Shown: positions 1 through 12,415, numbered from the stretch's first letter. The stretch: DNA of 64,000 nucleotides from Tragulus kanchil (GCA_022376925.1 JAIOJX010000032.1:198396939-198460938); one strand, 5' to 3'. A program made the numbers and translations. The notes: generated from the letters alone by a model not told the origin.

Positions 1-90
1 AAAATGATAAATGCCATAATTGAATTCTCACTATCTTTTAGTGCTAAAGGCTTTATGCGTATAATTTCATTTTACCTTTACCATCATCTT

Positions 91-824
91 GCTGTCATTG
101 TTCAGTCACTTACTTGTGTTCAACTCTGTGACCCCATGGACTGCAGCATGTCAGGCTTTGTGCCTTCACTATCTTCCTGAGTTTACTCAGACTCATGTCC
201 ATTGAGTCAGTGATGCCATTCAACCCCCTCATCCTCTGCCAGCCCTTTCTCCTCCTGCCCTCCGTCTTTCCCAGCATCAGGGTCTTTTCCTGTGAGTAGG
301 TTCTTCACATCAGGTGGCCAAAGTATTGGAACTTCAACTTCAGCATCAGTCCATCCAGTGAATATTCAGGGTTGATTTCCTTTAGGATTGACTGGTTTGA
401 TCTCCTTGCAGTCCAAGGGACTCTCAAGAGTCTTCTCCAGCACCAGTTTGAAGCCATCAATTCTTTAGCACTCAGCCTTCTTTATGGTTCAACTATCACA
501 TCTGCGCATGACTACTGGAAAAACCATAGCTTTGACTATACAGACCTTTGTTGGTAAAGTGGTATCTCTGGTTTCTGATATGCTCTCTGAGTTTGTTAAA
601 GCATTTCTTCCAAGAAGCAAGGATCTTTTAATGTCATGGTTGCAGTCATTGGCCACAGTGATTTTGGAGCCCAAGAAAATAAAATCTTCCATTGTTTCCA
701 TTTTCTTTGCAGTGCTTTTTGAACACTGAGTTTTAAACCAGTTTTTCACTCTCCTCTTTCACCTCCATCAAGAGGCTCTTTAATTCCTCTTTTCTTTCTG
801 CCATCATCTGATCATTCTAGCCCC
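91..824 (-). mobile_element. BovB (RTE) LINE fragment, 5'-truncated
   Basis: Read on the minus strand, this is the C-terminal end of the BovB reverse-transcriptase ORF plus the 3' tail, with recognisable peptides such as FIFLGSKITV and KAMVFPVVM. It is broken by stops and cannot be active. The 11-base sequence ACCATCATCTT occurs at 80-90 and again at 825-835, a likely target-site duplication, which fixes both ends and shows a complete 5'-truncated insertion. The short ORFs at 372-749 are parts of it. Confidence 0.9.
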
Positions 825-835
825 ACCATCATCTT

Positions 836-1127
836 AGAAAATGTTATCAAAATTAAGCAAAATTGAATTGTTAATTTTGGTGTTTGAAATTTAAAAACAT
901 CTTATTAAATACTTTTATAAAAATAGCATCATTTATACTTCTCATGTTCATTACATTTAAATGCCTATGTAAAAAGAGAGCATGATCCTTACATGTTATT
1001 TCATCAGACAATGCTATATCAGAAGATAGTTAGATGTTAATGTAAGGAAATTACAAACATCATAACTGAACTCTCACCACAGCTGAACTCTCACCGTCCT
1101 TCACAGGGCTAAGGGCTTTATGGCATT
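836..1127. other. Intergenic, nothing recognised
   Basis: AT-rich DNA with no repeat family or coding pattern that I can name. Confidence 0.5.
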
Positions 1128-1255
1128 CCCATCATCTTTACTATCATCTTGGGAAGTGTTATCATTCTGACAGATGAGGAAATTCAAGCCTCAAGAGGTT
1201 TAATTCTAAAGATCATTCACTCGGACCCATTTGTAGAAATTGTAGGGCCTGGATG
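1128..1255 (-). mobile_element. MIR SINE fragment (old)
   Basis: The order of a GACAGATGAGGAAA core, a run like 'TCAAGAGGTTTAA', and a following diverged segment matches the reverse complement of the MIR core. It is strongly diverged, so the ends are approximate. Confidence 0.5.
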
Positions 1256-1307
1256 GGATATAAATAAAGGACTTCATGCCATATGGCAGACTATTTAATA
1301 GTAATAA

Positions 1308-1412
1308 TAACTATTATAAGATATTATATATTATTATATAATATATTATATAATATATTGTATATTATATATTATTATTATATTATATTATAATATATTA
1401 TTATATTATGAG
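1308..1412. repeat. AT-rich low-complexity tract
   Basis: About 100 bp made almost only of TAT, ATT and TTA units, without a single clean period. It can fold on itself and is a likely place for assembly error or length polymorphism. Confidence 0.9.
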
Positions 1413-1980
1413 TTATGTGGTAACTTAGTTATCACAGTGATAAGAAAATATATTGTATTCCTCTATTCTGATGCATGCACTTTTATTGAAATAAATCTGA
1501 AAAATACACAAAAATCTAGACTTTTTTATTATGAAATGCTGAAAAAATATTAAAGTGATTAAACTTAATAATTACTGTGTATTTTTGCGTATTCTGTCTC
1601 TGGACTAAGAATATTTGAATCAGTAATAACATAAGAAAATAAGAAATTATTATTATGTATATTCCATTTTCTTGTCTTTAGCACAATAATTATGTTGTTA
1701 TAAACAAAATTTTTCACAAAATCTGTATTCTATCAGTATAATGATCCAAAGGATTAAAAAAATACAGCATAATTGTATTGAAAGTGTGGAATATTTGCAT
1801 GTATTTTGCCAAAATTCAAATGCTATGTACCTAATATATTTTATCAAAGCTATAAATTAAAATAAATATAAAGGATCAAACCATTGTGTTTCAAATTTAC
1901 ATTCATAGTCTTCTAAAATATTTAAAGTATTAAATTTAGAGAGCCAAATATAAGCATACTTAAAGAATATTAAAATAATT

Positions 1981-2174
1981 GGATTTCCCAGGTGGTGCTA
2001 GTGGTTAAGAGATGCAGTTTCAATTCCTGGGTTGGGACGATTTCTTGGAGAAGGGCATGGCAACCCATTCAAGTATTCTTGCTTGGAGAATCCCATGGAC
2101 AGAGGAACCCAGTGGACTACAATCCAAAGTGTCACACAGAGTTGGGCATGACTGAAGTGACTTAGCACGCACTC
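1981..2174 (+). mobile_element. Bov-tA SINE
   Basis: A tRNA-Glu-like head is followed by the BovB-derived tail ending near 'GACTGAAGTGACTTAGCA'. AAAATAATT flanks both sides (1972-1980 and about 2176-2184), a likely target-site duplication. The doublet copy lies at 3109-3302. Confidence 0.85.
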
Positions 2175-3108
2175 AAAATAATTTCAATAAAGATGAAATG
2201 CTTACTTGTCTTTGCAATTTAATAAAATCTCATGAAATGTTTTTTATAAACCAATCCACTTATGTTAGTGTTTAATAGCCATTTAAATACTAACATAAAG
2301 AGATGGCATTATATTTTCCCATGTGACATCTCAGCATACCCACATATATGTACAAAATGAATGTAATAATGGATAATGTTACAAAGTGTTCCTTAGACAC
2401 CAACACAACTCTTGCAGAAACTGCTCTAATTAGTGGATGCCTTTGGAGCCATTTGTTTCAATACAACTTGGAAATGACACTTCATTATGTAAGAATGTAT
2501 TGCATTTATGCTATCTGAGAGGAAGTTTTGACAAGTTAATTAATTTGTCTTTATCTAAATGCCTCTGCTGCAGCAGCAGTCCTCTGTGCTTCAAAGATGT
2601 CTTCTTTATGTCCCCAATAGCACGACCAGAAAAATACACAAAAATCTAGACTTTTTATTATGAAATGCTGAAAAATATTAAAGTGATTAAACTTAATAAT
2701 TACTGTGTATTTTTGCGTATTCTGTCTCTGGACTAAGAATATTTGAATCAGTAATAACATAAGAAAATAAGAAATTATTATTATGTATATTCCATTTTCT
2801 TGTCTTTAGCACAATAATTATGTTGTTATAAACAAAATTTTTCACAAAATCTGTATTCTATCAGTATAATGATCCAAAGGATTAAAAAAATACAGCATAA
2901 TTGTATTGAAAGTGTGGAATATTTGCATGTATTTTGCCAAAATTCAAATGCTATGTACCTAATATATTTTATCAAAGCTATAAATTAAAATAAATATAAA
3001 GGATCAAACCATTGTGTTTCAAATTTACATTCATAGTCTTCTAAAATATTTAAAGTATTAAATTTAGAGAGCCAAATATAAGCATACTTAAAGAATATTA
3101 AAATAATT

Positions 3109-3302
3109 GGATTTCCCAGGTGGTGCTAGTGGTTAAGAGATGCAGTTTCAATTCCTGGGTTGGGACGATTTCTTGGAGAAGGGCATGGCAACCCATTCAA
3201 GTATTCTTGCTTGGAGAATCCCATGGACAGAGGAACCCAGTGGACTACAATCCAAAGTGTCACACAGAGTTGGGCATGACTGAAGTGACTTAGCACGCAC
3301 TC
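3109..3302 (+). mobile_element. Bov-tA SINE (doublet copy of 1981-2174)
   Basis: Identical to the element at 1981-2174, including its flanks, so it is a copy made by the doublet and not a second insertion. Confidence 0.85.
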
Positions 3303-3764
3303 AAAATAATTTCAATAAAGATGAAATGCTTACTTGTCTTTGCAATTTAATAAAATCTCATGAAATGTTTTTTATAAACCAATCCACTTATGTTAGTGTT
3401 TAATAGCCATTTAAATACTAACATAAAGAGATGGCATTATATTTTCCCATGTGACATCTCAGCATACCCACATATATGTACAAAATGAATGTAATAATGG
3501 ATAATGTTACAAAGTGTTCCTTAGACACCAACACAACTCTTGCAGAAACTGCTCTAATTAGTGGATGCCTTTGGAGCCATTTGTTTCAATACAACTTGGA
3601 AATGACACTTCATTATGTAAGAATGTATTGCATTTATGCTATCTGAGAGGAAGTTTTGACAAGTTAATTAATTTGTCTTTTATCTAAATGCCTCTGCTGC
3701 AGCAGCAGTCCTCCCTGTGCTTCAAAGCTATGTTCTTCTTTGATGTCCCCAATAGCACGACCAG

Positions 3765-4074
3765 TAAGCCTTCATGGTATTCCAGTGGAGGTGACTTTCC
3801 TTTCGAAGGTACAGGGCAAGCAATGTGGGGAAGCATTTCTCTGGGTCCTGAATTGGGTTAATCATGAGAATGAATGTTGACGATTATGTGCTAGTGTTGA
3901 ATGCAGGATCCCTAGTAACAGAGGTAACCAGGAGTTCTTCCTTTAGAAATGTAGTTTGGAGGTTTTGGATGTGAAAACCCTTTTATCTACAGAACCCAGG
4001 GTGGGTGTCCCCTTTTCTGGGTCCAGAAAGCCACACTGACACAACTACAGCTGGATGATGGAGCAACGGTCAAT
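3765..4074. other. Single-copy intergenic DNA, nothing recognised
   Basis: Lies between doublets 1 and 2. No repeat family or coding similarity recognised. Confidence 0.5.
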
Positions 4075-4883
4075 CCATGAGGACCTCTCTGATTCAAGAC
4101 GCTATCTTTTCATCTTGCTGCCACTCACATAGCCTCCTGTGTTAGGCACTCACAGACGTTTTGTGCCTACCTGAGAGTGAGCTGAGGAGAAGAACATTTA
4201 GCTTCTGTTGCAAGTGATAAGAAAATGGGACAGCAAAACACCCTGTAACTGTGTCTCAAAGTCTTTCTGAAAAATGAAGGGCTAGTGTGCAGAGATAAAG
4301 TGTATTTCTACAAAGATTCCTCAGCTTCCTTTTACTCTGAGTTCATCAAAAGTAAATAAATAAAAGGCAAAAAAAGATTTCCTATTCTAAGACTGTTACT
4401 TAGCCAAGGAGCTACTTCAAACCCTGGAGTCTCACTTCCTTAAGTAAAAGGAGTCCTGGAGCCGACTTGAGAAAACAGTGCAGAAGTGGTTTCTGTCGTT
4501 GGAGGTACCCTCATCATCATTCTTCTGAAACAAAAGACAGTCTTCCCCATTGCTGCCTTGTGCCTCTGTGTGACGCACAGGTCTTACAAGAAAAACAAGG
4601 GCACAAAAAAGTCTTTCAGTCACTAAAGAGGCTGGAAGCTGCTTTCAAGTGCCAATGAAGGAGTTGAATTAAAAGCCAGTGTTGGTGGTGCCTCTAAGCA
4701 GTTTTCAGAGCCTTAACAATTTTTATCTTCCAACGTTGTAAATTCTCAGCAAAAAAAATGAGACGGAAGATGTCCGTATTAATTTGAGATAAAATTCCTT
4801 TCCTTTCCTCATCCTCAAAGTATATCTGAACTAGCCCTGTGAGTGTTTCAGAAGTAGACCTTTTTCCTGCTGATATAATACAT

Positions 4884-5099
4884 GTGTGAGTATGTTAGTT
4901 GCTCAGTTGTGTCCAACTCTTTGTGACCCCATGGACTGTAGCTCTCCAGGCTCCTCTGTCCATGGAATTCTTCAGGCAAGAATACTGGAGTGAGTACTCA
5001 TTCCCTTCTCTAGGGCATCTTTCTGACCCAGGGATTAAACTCATGTCTTCTGTACCTTCAGCATTGCAGGTGGATTCTTTACCAGCTGAGCCATCAGGT
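4884..5099 (-). mobile_element. Bov-tA SINE
   Basis: Minus-strand SINE: on the plus strand it starts with the BovB-derived part ('TTGCTCAGTTGTGTCCAAC') and ends with the complement of the tRNA-like head ('GCTGAGCCATCAGG'). The doublet copy is at 5998-6213. Confidence 0.85.
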
Positions 5100-5997
5100 A
5101 TATTATATCATGGAAGCCTGATGTGATATATACCATGACAGAATTATAATAGAGTTTTGGAGGGATGAATGAAGGATGACCATTGATTCCATGAGGACCT
5201 CTCTGATTCAAGACGCTATCTTTTCATCTTGCTGCCACTCACATAGCCTCCTGTGTTAGGCACTCACAGACGTTTTGTGCCTACCTGAGAGTGAGCTGAG
5301 GAGAAGAACATTTAGCTTCTGTTGCAAGTGATAAGAAAATGGGACAGCAAAACACCCTGTAACTGTGTCTCAAAGTCTTTCTGAAAAATGAAGGGCTAGT
5401 GTGCAGAGATAAAGTGTATTTCTACAAAGATTCCTCAGCTTCCTTTTACTCTGAGTTCATCAAAAGTAAATAAATAAAAGGCAAAAAAAGATTTCCTATT
5501 CTAAGACTGTTACTTAGCCAAGGAGCTACTTCAAACCCTGGAGTCTCACTTCCTTAAGTAAAAGGAGTCCTGGAGCCGACTTGAGAAAACAGTGCAGAAG
5601 TGGTTTCTGTCGTTGGAGGTACCCTCATCATCATTCTTCTGAAACAAAAGACAGTCTTCCCCATTGCTGCCTTGTGCCTCTGTGTGACGCACAGGTCTTA
5701 CAAGAAAAACAAGGGCACAAAAAAGTCTTTCAGTCACTAAAGAGGCTGGAAGCTGCTTTCAAGTGCCAATGAAGGAGTTGAATTAAAAGCCAGTGTTGGT
5801 GGTGCCTCTAAGCAGTTTTCAGAGCCTTAACAATTTTTATCTTCCAACGTTGTAAATTCTCAGCAAAAAAAATGAGACGGAAGATGTCCGTATTAATTTG
5901 AGATAAAATTCCTTTCCTTTCCTCATCCTCAAAGTATATCTGAACTAGCCCTGTGAGTGTTTCAGAAGTAGACCTTTTTCCTGCTGATATAATACAT

Positions 5998-6213
5998 GTG
6001 TGAGTATGTTAGTTGCTCAGTTGTGTCCAACTCTTTGTGACCCCATGGACTGTAGCTCTCCAGGCTCCTCTGTCCATGGAATTCTTCAGGCAAGAATACT
6101 GGAGTGAGTACTCATTCCCTTCTCTAGGGCATCTTTCTGACCCAGGGATTAAACTCATGTCTTCTGTACCTTCAGCATTGCAGGTGGATTCTTTACCAGC
6201 TGAGCCATCAGGT
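5998..6213 (-). mobile_element. Bov-tA SINE (doublet copy of 4884-5099)
   Basis: Same element and flanks as 4884-5099 at the offset of doublet 2. Confidence 0.85.
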
Positions 6214-7111
6214 ATATTATATCATGGAAGCCTGATGTGATATATACCATGACAGAATTATAATAGAGTTTTGGAGGGATGAATGAAGGATGACCATTGA
6301 TTCCATGGTTTCCCCTCTCAGAGTCTCTCAAGAGTGCTTTCATTTTCACTGGGTTCTTTATTGTAAGTACATGATCAGAATCCAGCAAAAAAAAATCGCA
6401 AGAATATTCACAAAACTAACAAAAATATCCATGCGGAGCTCCTTCCATGTCCCTGACAACTTCCTGTCTCATTGGGGTGGTATCTTTAAAAAAATGCTAT
6501 TCCATTGCCACTCTCCCAGTCTTTGCTGTGATTCTCCACTTTCCATGCAGTTTGCATAAACTCTGCTGTGGACAGTTTGCCATGCTTTTTATGTACCCGT
6601 GTATTCTTGTGGAGTGCACAAGCTTTGCCTCTGCATTCCACAGTAGTGAGTGAGTTCATGGAATATTTGAGCAGAAATCAACTTTTTCTGTCATCTGGGC
6701 TGTCATGTACCAGAACAAGACTAAAGAGGCTAAGTGCCTTTCTGAACCACATGCTGTGCTGAGGTTCACTGATGGAAAAAAAAATGTTGCATCTAAGACT
6801 ATGAAGAAGTGTACTGAAAGGTGAAAACTCCTAGTAGCCTTTTTAGAGCTTCTCTCTTATTTCAGGCTGCTCTTTTTCTCCCTGTTTCAAGTATTGAAGC
6901 CCTTCACATTATTCTCCTCATTACATGGAATATACAAGAGACAGTTTTCCCACCTTTCCTAGGCATACTCTTTGCATTAAGACTATTCTCCCACATACTT
7001 TCCCATATGCCTATCAAAACATAACTATGCTCTATTCCATACCTGCCCAAGTCTCAGCTACCTCTGGGGTACCACTCAGGCAAACATATTTATGACAATT
7101 ACATGAACATG

Positions 7112-7327
7112 GTGTGCTTAGTCGCTCAGTTGTGTCTGAGTCTTTGCAAGCCTTTGGACTGTAGCTCACCAGACTCCTCTGTCCATGGTATTTCTCAGGC
7201 AAGAATACTGGAGTAGGTTGACATTTTCTTCTCCAGGGCTCTTCTCAACCCAGGCATCAGACCCAGGTCTGTCATGTCTCCCACATTGCAGGCAGACTCT
7301 TTACCCACTGAACCACTGGGGAAGCCT
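7112..7327 (-). mobile_element. Bov-tA SINE
   Basis: Plus-strand reading runs from the BovB-derived tail ('CGCTCAGTTGTGTCTGAG') to the complement of the tRNA-like head ('CCACTGGGGAAGCC'). The doublet copy is at 8253-8468. Confidence 0.85.
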
Positions 7328-8252
7328 GCATGAGCACTAATAAATGAATGAGTCTTCAAAAATCCTATAAATTTTCTGCATTTAATTAAAAGACCAGCAA
7401 AGATCCTTAGCACAAAAAGAACAAATTGCACTTACTAAGAATATCAAGTATACGGATAAAGAAAATATGCAACATGTATTTTTGCGTTTGTCACTGGGTT
7501 CTTTATTGTAAGTACATGATCAGAATCCAGCAAAAAAATCGCAAGAATATTCACAAAACTAACAAAAATATCCATGGAGCTCCTTCCATGTCCCTGACAA
7601 CTTCCTGTCTCATTGGGGTGGTATCTTTAAAAAAATGCTATTCCATTGCCACTCTCCCAGTCTTTGCTGTGATTCTCCACTTTCCATGCAGTTTGCATAA
7701 ACTCTGCTGTGGACAGTTTGCCATGCTTTTTATGTACCCGTGTATTCTTGTGGAGTGCACAAGCTTTGCCTCTGCATTCCACAGTAGTGAGTGAGTTCAT
7801 GGAATATTTGAGCAGAAATCAACTTTTTCTGTCATCTGGGCTGTCATGTACCAGAACAAGACTAAAGAGGCTAAGTGCCTTTCTGAACCACATGCTGTGC
7901 TGAGGTTCACTGATGGAAAAAAAAATGTTGCATCTAAGACTATGAAGAAGTGTACTGAAAGGTGAAAACTCCTAGTAGCCTTTTTAGAGCTTCTCTCTTA
8001 TTTCAGGCTGCTCTTTTTCTCCCTGTTTCAAGTATTGAAGCCCTTCACATTATTCTCCTCATTACATGGAATATACAAGAGACAGTTTTCCCACCTTTCC
8101 TAGGCATACTCTTTGCATTAAGACTATTCTCCCACATACTTTCCCATATGCCTATCAAAACATAACTATGCTCTATTCCATACCTGCCCAAGTCTCAGCT
8201 ACCTCTGGGGTACCACTCAGGCAAACATATTTATGACAATTACATGAACATG

Positions 8253-8468
8253 GTGTGCTTAGTCGCTCAGTTGTGTCTGAGTCTTTGCAAGCCTTTGGAC
8301 TGTAGCTCACCAGACTCCTCTGTCCATGGTATTTCTCAGGCAAGAATACTGGAGTAGGTTGACATTTTCTTCTCCAGGGCTCTTCTCAACCCAGGCATCA
8401 GACCCAGGTCTGTCATGTCTCCCACATTGCAGGCAGACTCTTTACCCACTGAACCACTGGGGAAGCCT
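8253..8468 (-). mobile_element. Bov-tA SINE (doublet copy of 7112-7327)
   Basis: Identical element at the offset of doublet 3. Confidence 0.85.
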
Positions 8469-8641
8469 GCATGAGCACTAATAAATGAATGAGTCTTCAA
8501 AAATCCTATAAATTTTCTGCATTTAATTAAAAGACCAGCAAAGATCCTTAGCACAAAAAGAACAAATTGCACTTACTAAGAATATCAAGTATACGGATAA
8601 AGATATAAAACTGTAGCCCTGCCAACATGTATTTTTGCGTT

Positions 8642-8955
8642 TAAACACAGCTGTTCATTAAATTATATATAGCTGATTTGAGGACAAGAATTTAGTCATT
8701 CTTGGCAAATGCTTTTTGTTTAAGTAATAAAGAACACTGTGTAGTTAATGCTACTCAAACACAGGTGGACTCAACCTTGTTTTCAGTTTATGATTCCACA
8801 GCCAAAGATCAGTCAAGGTGAGCATCTTCTGAGCAAGCTGCTTCAATGAGTACTAGCTAGTGACCTCCACACTACAATGGGCACCCTCAACTGGGAAAGA
8901 ATGAGTCAGATAAGATAGGGTCATGACAGGTGTCAACTTAAAAATATTTTCAACA
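8642..8955. other. Single-copy intergenic DNA, nothing recognised
   Basis: No coding pattern or repeat family recognised between doublet 3 and the LTR that follows. Confidence 0.5.
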
Positions 8956-8957
8956 TT

Positions 8958-9680
8958 AAAGTTGAGAGTTATGGTTTATTCGGTGGGAATTTTTAGGACT
9001 CCGAACCCGAGAGACAGCATCTTAAGTAATCCTGAGAGAACTGCTCCTGAGAGCTGAGGGGAAGACCCAGGTTATATAGAAGTTTTACAACAAAAGGTAG
9101 GTAATATGAACAACAAAAGATTGCTGTTAATGAAATAAAACCAGATATCCAAAGTTAAGGAATTTAGTGCTGGTCCATGTGTGGGAAAATGCAAGAGATT
9201 GGACTCACTGAAATTCTTCCTTTGATATGTGTGTTGTCTCTTTAGTCATGTCCAACTAACTCTTCACAACGCTATGGATTGTAGCCCAACAGACTCCTCT
9301 GTCCATGAGATTCTCCAGGCAAGAATATTGGAGTGGATTGCCTTGCCCTCTTCCAGGGCATCTTCCCAACCCAGGGATTGAATCCACATCTCTTATGTCT
9401 TCTGCATTGACAGGCAGGTTCTTTACCACTAGCACCACCTGAGAAATCCTTTCTTTGATATGCACCTAAACTATTTGAGGTCAGCTTCTTGTGTTTTTCA
9501 CACTTCGAGCTTCCTCCAGGCTTATCATAGGGAATGGCGGGCAATTTAATGACTGCTCCTTGCTGAGTTCCCTCAGGGCTCACTATTTCACCTTCTGTGG
9601 TGACTGCAATTGCTAATGACTGTGACATCCTTTGTTTACTAATACAGCAGGAAATATTCCATTTCTCACAGGTACCACAG
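8958..9680 (-). mobile_element. ERV LTR (BTLTR1-like), interrupted by a SINE
   Basis: On the minus strand the order is a 'GTGAGCCCTGAGGGAACTC'-type segment, 'AGCACTAAATTCCTTAAC', and a 3' part ending near 'AATAAACCATAACTCTCAAC' with an AATAAA signal. The same order of segments occurs on the plus strand at 11960-12415, with clear divergence. A Bov-tA SINE sits inside at 9231-9447. The family name is a guess; no internal retroviral genes were seen. Confidence 0.65.
9231..9447 (-). mobile_element. Bov-tA SINE inside the LTR
   Basis: CCTTTGATATG before the SINE (about 9220-9230) and TCTTTGATATG after it (about 9453-9463) form a target-site duplication with one mismatch, so the SINE inserted into an existing LTR. 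Confidence 0.85.
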
Positions 9681-9761
9681 ATGGTGAAGGACAGGGAAGC
9701 CTGGCCTGCTGCAGTCCATGGGATTGCAAAGTGTCAGACACGATCAAAAGACTGAACAACA
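9680..9761 (+). mobile_element. BovB 3' end fragment
   Basis: Plus-strand BovB tail, starting near 'GACAGGGAAGCCTGGC' and ending with an ACAACAA-type tail. A doublet copy lies at 10789-10870. Confidence 0.65.
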
Positions 9762-9830
9762 ATGAACCCCATGGTCAAAGGAGCCTGGCAGGCCACAGTT
9801 CATGGAGTCGCACAACTAAGCAACACTTTC
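9762..9830 (+). mobile_element. BovA-type SINE tail fragment
   Basis: A 3' SINE fragment ('GGAGCCTGGCAGGCCACAG') directly follows the BovB end; the tRNA-like head is missing. A doublet copy lies at 10871-10939. Confidence 0.55.
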
Positions 9831-10289
9831 ACTTTCTACTATGTAATTAGGAAACACTTACCACATTTCTGCTGATATACCAAAGACTATTGACCTAGAT
9901 GTCCAAAATGTAAGTAAAGGATATATGAGGTTAAGTTATGTGAAGCAGAACTGTTACTTTTTGGCACATGGGAAAGATCATCTCTGGGTAAACATAGGAC
10001 ATGAGATATTTGACTTTGTTACCTGCCACTCTGTCACACGTACCCACTTGGAAGCAGATGAAGCATCCTCTCTGAATCCCCACCACCAACACATACTCTC
10101 CCCTCCCACTTTTCTGTCAAAGCTTATTGTTAGAGCTAATAAGAGACTGAGATTTTACAACTCCAAGAGACTTTAAAGAACATTTACAAGCCACAAAAGT
10201 GGCTGTAACAACAAGCTAAGGCAGAGACTGAACTATAAGAACAGTCGTTCCACCCATCAGTCAGAAAGCAATCTTGAAATATGACTCAG

Positions 10290-10634
10290 ATATCTCCTTT
10301 TGTTTGAAGCCTACCTCTGGCTCCCCACTTCCAGCCCAATCTCCACAGCGTAACCAGTAAGTCCCTGTCAGCTCTTCAGCCTCATCTTAGGCTGCTGTCC
10401 ACTGTTTTCAATGATTTGCAGTCATGTCAGACCTGTTAGTGCCTCCAACTCACTAATCTGTTCATCCAAGTCTTTTCAGGTGACTTTTTCTCTGCTGGAC
10501 ACATGACCGCCTCCTGATCATCCTTTGAGTTTTGAATTAAAATCTTCTCAGAGACACCTCTTGACTCATCTACCAAATAAAAACTCCCATCTGTAAGCAC
10601 TACTCCTAGCCACGCACCCTGCTCATTTACTTCT
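10290..10634 (+). mobile_element. L2 LINE 3' fragment (old)
   Basis: Resembles the L2 3' end: a 'GGCTCCCCACTTCC' stretch, 'CTCTTCAGCCTCATCT', and a terminal part like 'CTCAGAGACACCTCTTGAC' then 'CACCCTGCTCATTTACTTC'. Heavily diverged. The doublet copy is at about 11399-11743. Confidence 0.5.
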
Positions 10635-11743
10635 ATAAGTAAGTGTTTGTCATTCTGCCATGTCCAATTCTTTGCGACTGCATGGACTGTAGCCCTACAT
10701 CTTTTTGAGCTTTTGCAATTGCTAATGACTGTGACATCCTTTGTTTACTAATACAGCAGGAAATATTCCATTTCTCACAGGTACCACAGATGGTGAAGGA
10801 CAGGGAAGCCTGGCCTGCTGCAGTCCATGGGATTGCAAAGTGTCAGACACGATCAAAAGACTGAACAACAATGAACCCCATGGTCAAAGGAGCCTGGCAG
10901 GCCACAGTTCATGGAGTCGCACAACTAAGCAACACTTTCACTTTCTACTATGTAATTAGGAAACACTTACCACATTTCTGCTGATATACCAAAGACTATT
11001 GACCTAGATGTCCAAAATGTAAGTAAAGGATATATGAGGTTAAGTTATGTGAAGCAGAACTGTTACTTTTTGGCACATGGGAAAGATCATCTCTGGGTAA
11101 ACATAGGACATGAGATATTTGACTTTGTTACCTGCCACTCTGTCACACGTACCCACTTGGAAGCAGATGAAGCATCCTCTCTGAATCCCCACCACCAACA
11201 CATACTCTCCCCTCCCACTTTTCTGTCAAAGCTTATTGTTAGAGCTAATAAGAGACTGAGATTTTACAACTCCAAGAGACTTTAAAGAACATTTACAAGC
11301 CACAAAAGTGGCTGTAACAACAAGCTAAGGCAGAGACTGAACTATAAGAACAGTCGTTCCACCCATCAGTCAGAAAGCAATCTTGAAATATGACTCAGAT
11401 ATCTCCTTTTGTTTGAAGCCTACCTCTGGCTCCCCACTTCCAGCCCAATCTCCACAGCGTAACCAGTAAGTCCCTGTCAGCTCTTCAGCCTCATCTTAGG
11501 CTGCTGTCCACTGTTTTCAATGATTTGCAGTCATGTCAGACCTGTTAGTGCCTCCAACTCACTAATCTGTTCATCCAAGTCTTTTCAGGTGACTTTTTCT
11601 CTGCTGGACACATGACCGCCTCCTGATCATCCTTTGAGTTTTGAATTAAAATCTTCTCAGAGACACCTCTTGACTCATCTACCAAATAAAAACTCCCATC
11701 TGTAAGCACTACTCCTAGCCACGCACCCTGCTCATTTACTTCT

Positions 11744-11955
11744 ATAAGTAAGTGTTTGTCATTCTGCCATGTCCAATTCTTTGCGACTGCATGGACTGTA
11801 GCCCTACAGGCTCCTCTGCCAATGGAATTCTCTAGGCAAGAAGACTGAGGTAGGTTGCCATTCCCTTCTCCAGGGATCTTCCTGATTCAGGGATGGAGTC
11901 TGAGTCTCCTATTGCAGGCAGATTCTTTACCATCTGAGCCACCAGAGAAGCCCCT
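11744..11955 (-). mobile_element. Bov-tA SINE (complete only in copy 2)
   Basis: The full minus-strand SINE is here. Copy 1 of doublet 4 holds only its first 65 bases (10635-10699), so the join falls inside the SINE. Confidence 0.85.
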
Positions 11956-11959
11956 GAGA

Positions 11960-12415
11960 AATAAAATATTACTGCCATGTCAGTAAACAAAACGTGTAAT
12001 GTGGCTTTGGCACATTACAGCCATTTCAGAGAGTGAGCCCTGAGGGAACTCAGGATGGAAACACGGAATGCCCACCATCTAGCGATCATCACACTATAGA
12101 CACCCTGAATGGTAAACACAGGGTACTGACCTCAGAAAGCTGAGATGCAGAGGAATAATTTCAGTGAGCCCAGACTCTTGCATCTTCCCATATATAAAAA
12201 GCACTAAATTCTTTAACTTGAGATATCTGCTTTTCTTTTATTAACAGTAGCTTTTTATTCTCACTACCTGGTGGTGTTGCAAAAACTTCCATATATCCTG
12301 GCTTCCCTTTTCCTCTCCAAAAGAGTTTTCCCAGCTTTATCTGAGAATGTTGTCTCCTGGGCTTGACGTTCTAAGAATGTCTGCAAAATGAAACATAACT
12401 CAACTTTAAGGCTGT
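11960..12415 (+). mobile_element. ERV LTR (BTLTR1-like), plus strand
   Basis: Same segment order as the LTR at 8958-9680 but on the opposite strand: GTGAGCCCTGAGGGAACTCA, 'AAAAGCACTAAATTCTTTAAC', a 'TTAACAGTAGCTTTT' segment, and an end near 'AAACATAACTCAACTTTAA'. A TATATAAAA motif lies near 12191. Only LTR sequence was recognised. Confidence 0.6.

Larger units (their letters stand above)
1499..3764. repeat. Doublet 1: direct tandem repeat, unit ~1130 bp
   Basis: Copy 1 is 1499-2628 and copy 2 is 2629-3764 (offset 1130). The interior is almost identical, including a Bov-tA SINE. Differences sit at the edges: homopolymer lengths near 1525, and several small indels in the last 60 bases of copy 1 (2577-2625) against 3712-3762. 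The join shows 2 bp of shared sequence. Probably an unmerged assembly overlap. Confidence 0.93.
4075..6302. repeat. Doublet 2: direct tandem repeat, unit 1114 bp
   Basis: Copy 1 is 4075-5188 and copy 2 is 5189-6302. I see no difference between them, and the paired ORFs at 4432/5546, 4467/5581 and 4899/6013 all keep an offset of 1114. The join has a 5-bp microhomology (CCATG). Confidence 0.95.
6347..8641. repeat. Doublet 3: direct tandem repeat, unit ~1141-1145 bp
   Basis: Copy 1 is 6347-7491 and copy 2 is 7492-8641. The offset is 1145 at the left edge and 1141 inside, because of a poly-A length change and a 2-base indel near 6432/7575. At the far end copy 1 lacks about 13 bases present in copy 2 (8604-8622). 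About 700 bp of each copy has no recognised repeat. Confidence 0.93.
9605..11808. repeat. Doublet 4: direct tandem repeat, unit 1109 bp with filler
   Basis: Copy 1 is 9605-10699 and copy 2 is 10714-11808. The paired ORFs at 9632/10741 and 9925/11034 keep an offset of 1109. Copy 1 stops inside a SINE. The filler at 10700-10713 resembles an error-rich reading of the bases before copy 1 (about 9575-9604). Confidence 0.95.
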
